Below the pieces are notes generated by a model. The model saw nothing but the letters and a program-made list of their open reading frames with translations. It was not told where the DNA came from and ran no database searches. Below, piece by piece: positions 52,811 to 61,991 of a stretch of 64,000 nucleotides of DNA (the stretch's first letter is position 1; the number at the start of each line of letters is the position of its first letter). The position numbers and the translations under genes are program-made. The DNA is from Pseudomonas sp. CROZ-RG-20F-R04-15. Its GTDB lineage: Bacteria > Pseudomonadota > Gammaproteobacteria > Pseudomonadales > Pseudomonadaceae. Location of the stretch: the NCBI RefSeq assembly GCF_022662375.1, contig NZ_JAKNQL010000028.1:1-64000 (forward strand), in the 5' to 3' direction.

Positions 52811-52873
52811 AATGTCACCTATACCGGACTTTAAGCTGATAAGAATTATTAAAGTTCACTATAGGTGACATTT
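52810..52873. promoter_or_regulatory. hipBA operator
   Basis: Perfect 14-bp inverted repeat AAATGTCACCTATA (52810-52823) and TATAGGTGACATTT (52860-52873), spacer 36 nt. HipB dimers classically bind such paired palindromic half-sites. The gene-proximal arm covers the start codon edge and the AGGTGA ribosome site. Confidence 0.8.
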
Positions 52874-52915
52874 CAAGTGCGGATTTTCAAGTATCACTAC
52901 CAAACATTTCACCCA

Positions 52916-52946
52916 CAAAAAACCCGCCTCACGGCGGGTTTCTTTT
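52916..52946. terminator. Terminator between hipB upstream region and fba
   Basis: AACCCGCC / GGCGGGTT with a 4-nt loop. A-run on the left and TTTCTTTT on the right. On the minus strand it follows the operator side; fba ends at 52968 on the minus strand, so it most likely terminates fba. Confidence 0.88.
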
Positions 52947-52967
52947 AAAGCAGTTCAACACTCAGGC

Positions 52968-54032
52968 TTAGTTAACCTTGGCGTTCAACTCACCCTTCAG
53001 ATAACGCTGGTACATCGCTTCCAGCGAAATCGGTTTGATCTTCGAAGCATTACCGGCAGTACCAAACGCTTCATAACGAGCGATACACACGTCACGCATT
53101 GCGGTCACGGTGGCGCCGAAGAATTTACGCGGGTCGAATTCGCTCGGGTTGGTGGCCATCAGGCGACGCATTGCGCCGGTGGAGGCCAGGCGCAGGTCGG
53201 TGTCGATGTTGACCTTGCGCACGCCGTGCTTGATGCCTTCGACGATTTCTTCAACCGGTACGCCGTAGGTTTCTTTGATGTCGCCGCCGTACTGGTTGAT
53301 GATCGCCAGCCACTCTTGTGGCACCGAGGACGAACCGTGCATCACCAGGTGGGTGTTCGGGATGCGCTTGTGGATTTCCTTGATGCGGTCGATCGCCAGC
53401 ACGTCACCGGTAGGTGGCTTGGTGAACTTGTAGGCGCCGTGGCTGGTGCCGATGGCGATGGCCAGGGCATCGACCTGGGTGCGTTTGACGAAGTCAGCGG
53501 CTTCTTCCGGGTCGGTCAGCATTTGGCTGTGATCCAGAACGCCTTCGGCGCCGATGCCGTCTTCTTCACCGGCCATGCCGGTTTCCAGCGAACCCAGGCA
53601 GCCCAGCTCGCCTTCTACCGAGACGCCGCAGGCGTGCGCCATGGCTACGGTTTGTTGGGTAACGCGGACGTTGTAGTCGTAGTCGGTCGGGGTCTTGCCG
53701 TCTTCGCCCAGCGAGCCGTCCATCATCACCGAGCTGAAGCCCAGTTGAATCGAACGCTGGCAGACGTCAGGGCTGGTGCCGTGGTCCTGGTGCATGCACA
53801 CCGGGATGTGCGGGAATTCTTCGATCGCGGCCAGGATCAGGTGACGCAGGAATGGCGCGCCGGCGTATTTGCGAGCGCCGGCCGAGGCCTGAACGATCAC
53901 CGGGGAGTCAGTCTTGTCAGCGGCTTCCATGATGGCGCGCATCTGCTCAAGGTTGTTGACGTTGAAGGCTGGAACGCCGTAGCCGAATTCGGCTGCGTGG
54001 TCCAACATCTGGCGCATGCTGATAAGTGCCAT
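52968..54032 (-). CDS. fba: Class II fructose-bisphosphate aldolase
   Basis: 354-aa zinc aldolase of glycolysis/gluconeogenesis. The family blocks are YGVPAFNVNNLEQMRAIMEAA, CMHQDHG, GFSSVMMDGS and VHGKVNIDTDLR-type KVNIDTDLRLASTG. It interconverts fructose 1,6-bisphosphate and triose phosphates. In pseudomonads it lies in the tkt-epd-pgk-fba neighbourhood, as here. The two lipoprotein genes and a REPIN separate it from pgk, so it probably has its own promoter. Confidence 0.95.
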   Translation of the reverse strand: MALISMRQMLDHAAEFGYGVPAFNVNNLEQMRAIMEAADKTDSPVIVQASAGARKYAGAPFLRHLILAAIEEFPHIPVCMHQDHGTSPDVCQRSIQLGFSSVMMDGSLGEDGKTPTDYDYNVRVTQQTVAMAHACGVSVEGELGCLGSLETGMAGEEDGIGAEGVLDHSQMLTDPEEAADFVKRTQVDALAIAIGTSHGAYKFTKPPTGDVLAIDRIKEIHKRIPNTHLVMHGSSSVPQEWLAIINQYGGDIKETYGVPVEEIVEGIKHGVRKVNIDTDLRLASTGAMRRLMATNPSEFDPRKFFGATVTAMRDVCIARYEAFGTAGNASKIKPISLEAMYQRYLKGELNAKVN

Positions 54033-54160
54033 TGTGTGTGTCTCTCCCGGTTGAGGGTCGTTAATCGTGCCAGCCTGCCGGAGCGGCGGCGGCTATTCAA
54101 GTGATTGCAGATCGGGGGTTGAGGCCCGGTCTGGTGATTCGATAAAGCAAAATCCTGCCC

Positions 54161-54249
54161 TGTGGGAGCGAGCCTGCTCGCGAAAGCAATCTTGCAGTCG
54201 CTGATGCAGTGCCTGTTGAACCGCTTTCGCGAGCAGGCTCGCTCCCACA
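54161..54249. repeat. REPIN-type doublet
   Basis: Inverted pair of REP units between fba and the MliC-like gene. Confidence 0.9.
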
Positions 54250-54269
54250 TTAGAACTGTGGTGTGTCAG

Positions 54270-54602
54270 TTACTGCGCTTTGCAGCCGCGCCCGATCAGG
54301 TCATTGGTGGCGACCCAGTACACCAGGCCTTCCTCACCCTTGACGTGAAACGCCAGCATGCCGTCGCTGTACAGCGTGCCCGAGGCGCCTGGCTCTTCTT
54401 TCAGGCGATAGACCTGATCACCGCCACCCAGTCGGACGTCGACTTCCTTCTGGCCGGCGTCGGCGTAGCGCCACAGCACTTTGGCCTGGCTGTCGCAGGT
54501 CCAGGTCGTCCAGTTATCCGCCGGGGCGGAGGACTGAAACAGGTTCAACTGCGCGCAACCGCCCAACAATGCCAACGCCGCAATGGCGATCAAGCCTTTC
54601 AT
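54270..54602 (-). CDS. MliC-family lysozyme-inhibitor lipoprotein
   Basis: 110-aa lipoprotein with lipobox LGGC (signal MKGLIAIAALALLGGC). The mature domain matches MliC/PliC: WTCDSQAKVLWRY, VYRLKEEPGASGTLYSDG and the final GRGCKAQ. The family binds C-type lysozyme from hosts and predators. It would be attached to the outer membrane. The LprI-like gene at 8034 may be another lysozyme-related factor. Confidence 0.85.
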   Translation of the reverse strand: MKGLIAIAALALLGGCAQLNLFQSSAPADNWTTWTCDSQAKVLWRYADAGQKEVDVRLGGGDQVYRLKEEPGASGTLYSDGMLAFHVKGEEGLVYWVATNDLIGRGCKAQ

Positions 54603-54659
54603 CCGTGTTCCTCGACTGACGGCGCACGCCGCCAGCCCTGAGTTAAAGAGTCAGACCCG

Positions 54660-54881
54660 TCAAGGACAACCATGTTCCTTGGCCGGGGTTTGCGTCTCGT
54701 ATTTGTCCAGACCGTCCGGGCCCGAGCGCTTGTTCAGCACCGGGTTGGTTTCGGCCTGCCAGTCGGCCTGATAGCAGCCCTTCTGCGACTCGCTCGGCGC
54801 CGGCGTGGCTTCGGCCTTCGGGTTACTCCCGCAGGCCGCCAGCGTACCGGTCAGCAACAACAGTGCTAACGACTTGACCAT
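54660..54881 (-). CDS. Small lipoprotein of unknown function
   Basis: 73-aa predicted lipoprotein with lipobox LAAC (MVKSLALLLLTGTLAAC). The mature part is short and hydrophilic (CYQADWQAETNPVLNKRSG). ATG 54881 with AGGAG upstream is used; a longer open frame crosses into pgk and is not supported. It is 34 nt downstream of pgk on the same strand, so probably co-transcribed. No family recognised. Confidence 0.7.
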   Translation of the reverse strand: MVKSLALLLLTGTLAACGSNPKAEATPAPSESQKGCYQADWQAETNPVLNKRSGPDGLDKYETQTPAKEHGCP

Positions 54882-54915
54882 GTAAACACTCCTTTGCCTG
54901 GCCAAACGGGCGGCC

Positions 54916-56079
54916 TCAGGCCTTGGCCCGGCTTTCCAGGACTTCAACGGCTGGCAGCACTTTGCCCTCGACGAATTCGAGGAACGCGCCACCACCGGTG
55001 GAAATGTAGGAGATTTGCTCAGCCACGCCATATTTATCGATCGCGGCCAGGGTGTCGCCACCGCCAGCGATGGAGAACGCCGAGCTTTCAGCGATGGCCT
55101 GAGCCAGCACTTTGGTGCCGTTACCGAACTGGTCGAATTCGAACACGCCGACCGGACCGTTCCACAGAATGGTTTTCGACGATTTCAGCAGTTCAGCGAA
55201 GTTGGCTGCGGTTTGCGGGCCGATGTCCAGAATCATGTCGTCGGCAGCGACGTCAGCGATCAGTTTGACGGTGGCTTCGGCGGTTTCGGCGAATTCTTTG
55301 GCAACCACCACGTCGACCGGCAGCGGCACGCTGACTTTGGCAGCGATGGCGCGTGCGGTATCGAGCAAATCTGGCTCGTAAAGGGATTTGCCAACCGGGT
55401 GACCGGCGGCCGCGAGGAAGGTGTTGGCGATGCCGCCGCCGACGATCAATTGGTTGCAGATCTGGCTCAGGCTGTTCAGCACGTCGAGTTTGGTCGACAC
55501 CTTGGAGCCGGCAACAATGGCAGCCATTGGCTGAGCCGGTGCGCCAAGGGCTTTGCCCAGTGCATCCAGTTCAGCGGCCAGCAGTGGACCTGCGGCAGCG
55601 ATTTTGGCGAACTTGGCCACGCCGTGGGTCGAACCTTCAGCACGGTGAGCGGTGCCGAACGCGTCCATCACGAACACGTCGCACAGGGCGGCGTATTGCT
55701 GGGCCAGTTCGTCAGCGTTCTTTTTCTCGCCCTTGTTGAAGCGCACGTTTTCGAACAGCACGATGTCGCCGGCCTTGACGTCAACACCACCGAGGTAATC
55801 AGCCACCAGCGGCACTTCACGACCTAGCGCTTTGCTCAGGTAGTCAGCGACAGGCTTGAGGCTGTTCTCGGCGGAGAACTCGCCTTCGGTCGGACGGCCA
55901 AGGTGCGAGCAGACCATCACGGCCGCGCCTTTTTCCAGGGCCAGCTTGATGGTCGGCAGCGAAGCCAGGATACGCGCATCGCTGGTGACAACACCGTCCT
56001 TGACTGGGACGTTGAGGTCTTCGCGGATCAATACGCGCTTACCTTGCAGATCGAGGTCGGACATCTTCAACACGGTCAT
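54916..56079 (-). CDS. pgk: Phosphoglycerate kinase
   Basis: 387-aa enzyme, the length of the P. aeruginosa protein. Start MTVLKMSDLDLQGKRVLIREDLNVPV at ATG 56079. Substrate and nucleotide motifs: SHLGRP, GAPAQPMAAIVAGSKVSTKL and GPVGVFEFDQFGNGT. It makes ATP from 1,3-bisphosphoglycerate. It follows epd by 12 nt on the minus strand, giving the conserved epd-pgk order. Confidence 0.95.
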   Translation of the reverse strand: MTVLKMSDLDLQGKRVLIREDLNVPVKDGVVTSDARILASLPTIKLALEKGAAVMVCSHLGRPTEGEFSAENSLKPVADYLSKALGREVPLVADYLGGVDVKAGDIVLFENVRFNKGEKKNADELAQQYAALCDVFVMDAFGTAHRAEGSTHGVAKFAKIAAAGPLLAAELDALGKALGAPAQPMAAIVAGSKVSTKLDVLNSLSQICNQLIVGGGIANTFLAAAGHPVGKSLYEPDLLDTARAIAAKVSVPLPVDVVVAKEFAETAEATVKLIADVAADDMILDIGPQTAANFAELLKSSKTILWNGPVGVFEFDQFGNGTKVLAQAIAESSAFSIAGGGDTLAAIDKYGVAEQISYISTGGGAFLEFVEGKVLPAVEVLESRAKA

Positions 56080-56091
56080 GGGTCGCACTTC

Positions 56092-57144
56092 CTACGGTTT
56101 TTTTGAAGTTGCTGTTTGCAGATAGTGTTCTGCAACGTCCAGCATTCGGTTGGCAAAACCCCATTCGTTGTCGAACCAGGCCAGGATGTTCACCAGTTTG
56201 GGGCCGGAAACACGGGTCTGACTGGCATCGACGATGGCCGAATGTGGGTCATGGTTGAAATCACAGCTGGCGTGCGGCAACTCGGTGTAAGCCAGCAGGC
56301 CTTTGAGCGGGCCGCTGGTGGCGGCCTCGCGCAGGATCCGGTTGACCTCGTTGGCGTCGGTCGCGGTGGCGGTCTGCATCGTGATGTCGAGGCAGGACAC
56401 GTTGACCGTCGGCACGCGTACGGCTTTGGCCTGAATTCGCCCGGCAAGTTCCGGCAGCAAGCGCTCGATACCGCGCGCCAGACCGGTGGACACCGGGATC
56501 ACCGACTGGAACGCCGAACGGGTGCGGCGCAGGTCTTCGTGGTGATAGGCGTCGATCACTGGCTGATCGTTCATCGCCGAGTGAATCGTGGTGATCGACA
56601 CGTAATCGAGGCCGATCGCCTTGTCGAGCAGGCGCAACAACGGCACGCCGCAGTTGGTGGTGCAGGAGGCGTTGGACACCAGCAGTTCGTCGCCAGTCAG
56701 GCAATCCTGATTGACGCCGTAAACGATTGTGGCATCGACATCCGCCTCGCTGGCCATTGGCTGCGAGAACAACACGCGTGGCGCGCCAGCATCGAGAAAG
56801 CGCTGACCGTCTTCACGGGTGTTATAGGCACCGGAACACTCAAGCACCAGATCGACGCCCAGCGACGCCCAATCGATGCCTTCGGGAGTGGCACTGCGCA
56901 GGACCTTCACGCAGTTGCCATTGATATGCAGACAATCGCCTTCTACTCGCACTTCGCCGGGAAAACGGCCGTGGGTGGAGTCGAAGCGTGTCAGGTATTC
57001 GATGCTGGCCATGTCGGCCAGATCGTTGATCGCGACAATTTCAAACCCGGCTTTTTCGCCTCGCTCAAACAACGCACGCAAGACGCAACGACCAATCCGG
57101 CCGTAGCCGTTGAGTGCAACTTTGTAGGGACGCGGTTGAGGCAT
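56092..57144 (-). CDS. epd: Erythrose-4-phosphate dehydrogenase
   Basis: 350-aa GapA-fold dehydrogenase. NAD motif NGYGRIGRCVLRALFERG; catalytic cysteine in SNASCTTNC (about residue 160); catalytic histidine in SITTIHSAMNDQPV. Its place between tkt and pgk is the standard Epd position. It provides 4-phosphoerythronate for pyridoxal phosphate synthesis; some activity on glyceraldehyde 3-phosphate is possible. Confidence 0.92.
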   Translation of the reverse strand: MPQPRPYKVALNGYGRIGRCVLRALFERGEKAGFEIVAINDLADMASIEYLTRFDSTHGRFPGEVRVEGDCLHINGNCVKVLRSATPEGIDWASLGVDLVLECSGAYNTREDGQRFLDAGAPRVLFSQPMASEADVDATIVYGVNQDCLTGDELLVSNASCTTNCGVPLLRLLDKAIGLDYVSITTIHSAMNDQPVIDAYHHEDLRRTRSAFQSVIPVSTGLARGIERLLPELAGRIQAKAVRVPTVNVSCLDITMQTATATDANEVNRILREAATSGPLKGLLAYTELPHASCDFNHDPHSAIVDASQTRVSGPKLVNILAWFDNEWGFANRMLDVAEHYLQTATSKKP

Positions 57145-57200
57145 GGGGTTCTCGATTACCGTGGTGAATCAGGCAGTGTGATGTTGCCCGAACCAACGCT

Positions 57201-57265
57201 TTCGCGAGCAGGCTCGCTCCCACAGGGAAATGCATTCCAGTGTGGGAGCGAGCCTGCTCGCGAAG
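57201..57265. repeat. REPIN-type doublet (outward orientation)
   Basis: Two REP units in outward order between epd and tkt. Confidence 0.9.
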
Positions 57266-57294
57266 GCGTCAGCTCAGACGACATCCTTTCTGGA

Positions 57295-59292
57295 TCAGTC
57301 TTCCAGCAGCTCTTCCGCCTGACCCAGGATGTTTTCCAGGGTGAAGCCGAACTCTTCGAACAGTGCCGAAGCCGGAGCCGATTCGCCGTAGGTGGTCATG
57401 CCGATCACGCGACCTTCCAGACCCACGTACTTGAACCAGAAGTCAGCGTGAGCCGCTTCGATGGCGATACGCGCGCTGACCTGCAACGGCAGCACGGCTT
57501 GCTTGTAGCCAGCGTCCTGAGCATCGAACACGCTGGTGCACGGCATGGAAACCACGCGAACCTTGCGGCCCTGCTCGGTCAGCTTGTCGTACGCCTGAAC
57601 TGCCAGACCCACTTCCGAACCGGTCGAAATCAGGATCAGCTCAGGCTCGCCTGCGCAGTCCTTCAGCACGTAACCGCCACGGCTGATGTCGGCAATCTGG
57701 CCAGCATCGCGTTCCTGGTGTTGCAGGTTCTGACGCGAGAAGATCAGTGCCGAAGGGCCGTCCTTACGCTCCAGAGCGTTTTTCCAGGCCACGGCCGATT
57801 CAACGGCATCGGCTGGACGCCAGGTGTCGAGGTTTGGCGTGGTACGCAGGCTGGTCAGTTGCTCGATCGGCTGGTGCGTCGGGCCGTCTTCGCCCAGACC
57901 GATGGAGTCGTGGGTGTAGACGTGGATGACTTGCTTCTTCATCAGTGCCGACATGCGTACGGCGTTACGGGCGTATTCCATGAACATCAGGAAAGTCGCG
58001 CCGTAAGGCACCAGGCCGCCGTGCAGGGTCACGCCGTTCATGATCGCGGTCATGCCGAATTCGCGCACGCCGTAGTACATGTAGTTGCCGCTGGCATCTT
58101 CAGCGCTGACGCCTTTGCAACCTTTCCACAGGGTCAGGTTGGAGCCGGCGAGGTCAGCTGAACCGCCGAGCAGTTCCGGCAGCAGTGGGCCAAACGCGTT
58201 CAGGGTGTTCTGGCTGGCTTTACGGCTGGCGATGGTTTCGCCTTTGGCCGCGACTTCAGCGATGTAAGCCGAAGCTTTTTCCGAGAAGTCGGCCGGCAGT
58301 TCGCCGCTCAGGCGACGTACCAGTTCGTTGGCTTCGGTCGGGAACGCAGCGGAGTAGGCAGCGAAACGCTGATCCCACTCGGCTTCAGCGGCGCGACCTT
58401 TTTCCTTGGCGTCCCACTCGGCATAGATGTCGGCCGGGATTTCGAACGGGCCGTAGTTCCAGTTCAGCGCCTTGCGGGTCAGAGCGATTTCCGCGTCACC
58501 CAGTGGGGCGCCGTGGCAGTCTTCTTTGCCTTGCTTGTTCGGCGAACCGAAACCGATGGTGGTCTTGCAGCAAATCAGCGTCGGCAGCGGGCTCTTGCGC
58601 GCGGTTTCGATAGCGGTCTTGATCTCTTCCGGGTCGTGACCGTCAACGTTGCGGATCACTTGCCAGTTGTAGGCTTCGAAACGCTTCGGCGTGTCATCGG
58701 TGAACCAGCCTTCGACTTCGCCATCGATGGAGATACCGTTGTCATCATAGAAAGCGATCAGCTTGCCCAGACCCAGCGTACCGGCCAGCGAAGCGACTTC
58801 GTGGGAAATGCCTTCCATCATGCAGCCATCACCCAGGAACACATAGGTGTGGTGGTCGACGATGTTGTGGTTCGGACGGTTGAACTGCGCCGCCAGGACT
58901 TTTTCAGCCAGGGCGAAGCCCACAGCGTTGGCCAGACCCTGACCCAGTGGGCCGGTGGTGGTTTCAACGCCCGGGGTGTAACCGAATTCAGGGTGACCCG
59001 GGGTGCGGCTGTGCAGTTGACGGAACTGCTTGAGGTCTTCGATCGACAGGTCGTAACCGGTCAGGTGCAGCAGCGAGTAGATCAACATCGAGCCATGGCC
59101 GTTGGACAGCACGAAGCGGTCACGGTCGGCGAACGATGGATTGCTCGGGTTGTGCTTGAGGTAGTCGCGCCATAGCACTTCGGCAATATCTGCCATACCC
59201 ATTGGTGCACCGGGATGGCCGCTGTTGGCTTTTTGCACGGCATCCATGCTGAGGGCACGAATGGCGTTGGCACGCTCACGACGGCTAGGCAT
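57295..59292 (-). CDS. tkt: Transketolase
   Basis: 665-aa thiamine-diphosphate enzyme. Opens with ANAIRALSMDAVQKANSGHPGAPMGMADIAEVLW; thiamine-binding GDGCMMEGISHEVASLAGTLGL; second-domain THDSIGLGEDGPTHQPIEQL. Transfers two-carbon units in the pentose-phosphate pathway. It is divergent from sahR-metK; a 259-nt intergenic region contains the SahR-type operator, so cross-control is possible but not shown. Confidence 0.95.
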   Translation of the reverse strand: MPSRRERANAIRALSMDAVQKANSGHPGAPMGMADIAEVLWRDYLKHNPSNPSFADRDRFVLSNGHGSMLIYSLLHLTGYDLSIEDLKQFRQLHSRTPGHPEFGYTPGVETTTGPLGQGLANAVGFALAEKVLAAQFNRPNHNIVDHHTYVFLGDGCMMEGISHEVASLAGTLGLGKLIAFYDDNGISIDGEVEGWFTDDTPKRFEAYNWQVIRNVDGHDPEEIKTAIETARKSPLPTLICCKTTIGFGSPNKQGKEDCHGAPLGDAEIALTRKALNWNYGPFEIPADIYAEWDAKEKGRAAEAEWDQRFAAYSAAFPTEANELVRRLSGELPADFSEKASAYIAEVAAKGETIASRKASQNTLNAFGPLLPELLGGSADLAGSNLTLWKGCKGVSAEDASGNYMYYGVREFGMTAIMNGVTLHGGLVPYGATFLMFMEYARNAVRMSALMKKQVIHVYTHDSIGLGEDGPTHQPIEQLTSLRTTPNLDTWRPADAVESAVAWKNALERKDGPSALIFSRQNLQHQERDAGQIADISRGGYVLKDCAGEPELILISTGSEVGLAVQAYDKLTEQGRKVRVVSMPCTSVFDAQDAGYKQAVLPLQVSARIAIEAAHADFWFKYVGLEGRVIGMTTYGESAPASALFEEFGFTLENILGQAEELLED

Positions 59293-59485
59293 CGCTGATC
59301 TCCTGGGTTCTGGTAAGTCGAAACGGAAAAAAGGAGGGCATTTTCCCTCACCGGAGCGCCTCGGGGCAATGACAGATAGTCATCCGGGGGCGTTTTTCCA
59401 ATGGATAGCGGCGCTTTCTGTTGGTGAAACCTTTCCGCTAGTCGTTTGTAGAGTTAACCGCCTCGTGAGAAGTGCCATTTATCGA

Positions 59486-59511
59486 GCAATATCAAAACTT
59501 TTTGATATTGC
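59486..59511. promoter_or_regulatory. SahR-type operator
   Basis: GCAATATCAAAA and TTTTGATATTGC flank a 2-nt centre: perfect 12-bp arms, 40 nt before sahR. The core ATATCAA...TTGATAT resembles the SahR site described for proteobacterial methionine-cycle genes. Confidence 0.75.
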
Positions 59512-59551
59512 CCTTGCGGGGATTTGCCCCCCTCTCTAGACTGCCAGCCCT

Positions 59552-60547
59552 ATGAACTTACGCGTGCCTTCCATTCGCCATGACGATTGCGACGAGCTGG
59601 CGGCCCTGTGCAAGGCCGGCGGTGATCCGTTGCGGCTGAATGTCTTGCGCGCGCTGGCCAACGACTCGTTCGGCGTATTGGAGCTGGCGCAGATTTTCGG
59701 CATTGGCCAGTCCGGCATGAGTCATCACCTGAAGGTACTGGCACAAGCCGACCTGGTGGCGACCCGCCGTGAAGGCAACGCGATTTTCTATCGCCGCGCC
59801 CTGCCCCACACCGAACTGCTTGGCGGCAAGCTGCATGCGGCATTGTTAGAAGAAGTCGACAACCTGGCACTGCCTGACGACGTGCAAGCGCGCATCGAGC
59901 AGGTTCACGGCCAACGTGCCGCCGCCAGCCAGGACTTTTTCGCCCGGGTGGCGGAGAAATTCCGTGCCCAGCAAGACTTGATCGCAGGCCTGCCGCAGTA
60001 CCGTGACAGCGTGCTGGCCCTGCTCGACAAGCTGAACTTCAATGGTGCAGCCACGGCCATTGAAGTCGGCCCCGGCGATGGCGCTTTTCTGCCGGAACTG
60101 GCGCGGCGCTTCGGCACTGTAACCGCGCTGGACAACAGCCCGGCGATGCTCGAACTGGCACGTCAGGTATGTGAGCGTGAACAGCTGGCTAACGTCAGCC
60201 TGCAATTGGCCGATGCATTGAACGGCACAAGCCTTCAGGCCGATTGCGTGGTGTTGAATATGGTGTTGCACCATTTCGCCGCGCCGGCCGATGCGCTCAA
60301 GCACATGGCCGACCTGCTGCAACCGGGCGGTAGTCTGCTCGTGACAGAGTTATGTAGCCACAACCAGAGTTGGGCCAGGGAGGCCTGCGGTGATCTGTGG
60401 TTGGGGTTTGAACAGGACGATTTGGCCCGTTGGGCCACCGCTGCGGGACTCGTTCCCGGGGAAAGCCTCTATGTAGGCTTACGTAATGGTTTCCAGATCC
60501 AGGTCCGCCATTTTCAGCGACCGGCTGGCGACACTCACCATCGGTAA
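59552..60547 (+). CDS. sahR: SahR-type ArsR regulator fused to a SAM-dependent methyltransferase domain
   Basis: 331-aa two-domain protein. Residues about 20-100 are an ArsR winged helix-turn-helix (LELAQIFGIGQSGMSHHLKVLAQADLV), and residues about 150-315 a methyltransferase fold with IEVGPGDGAFLPEL. SahR proteins sense S-adenosylhomocysteine and repress methionine-cycle genes; metK follows 18 nt downstream, supporting this role. The perfect palindrome before the gene suits autoregulation. No ArsR-type metal cysteine pair is visible. Confidence 0.88.
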   Translation: MNLRVPSIRHDDCDELAALCKAGGDPLRLNVLRALANDSFGVLELAQIFGIGQSGMSHHLKVLAQADLVATRREGNAIFYRRALPHTELLGGKLHAALLEEVDNLALPDDVQARIEQVHGQRAAASQDFFARVAEKFRAQQDLIAGLPQYRDSVLALLDKLNFNGAATAIEVGPGDGAFLPELARRFGTVTALDNSPAMLELARQVCEREQLANVSLQLADALNGTSLQADCVVLNMVLHHFAAPADALKHMADLLQPGGSLLVTELCSHNQSWAREACGDLWLGFEQDDLARWATAAGLVPGESLYVGLRNGFQIQVRHFQRPAGDTHHR

Positions 60548-60565
60548 ATTCAGGAAAACATCGAG

Positions 60566-61756
<1,191 letters not shown>

Positions 61757-61777
61757 GACCTTCCCGGCTGCACAAAT

Positions 61778-61814
61778 AGCCCCGCACGGTTCGCGCCGTG
61801 CGGGGCTTTTTCAT
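61778..61814 (+). terminator. Terminator of sahR-metK
   Basis: AGCCCCGCACGG / CCGTGCGGGGCT perfect 12-bp stem followed by TTTT. Confidence 0.95.
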
Positions 61815-61849
61815 GCCTGAAATACAAATTTGAATTCTCACCCGAACCC

Positions 61850-61874
61850 TGTGGGAGCGAGCCTGCTCGCGAAG
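61850..61874. repeat. Single REP unit
   Basis: One TGTGGGAGCGAGCCTGCTCG unit after the metK terminator, without an inverted partner. Confidence 0.85.
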
Positions 61875-61991
61875 GGGCCGGCCGGACCGACACCACTTCC
61901 CGCCCAGACACACCCCGCAAAACACCCCACCTACCGAGTTCCCAATCGTCTTCTAACCTTCAAGCATTCCCCCTGAGCAAGGACGCTCACG

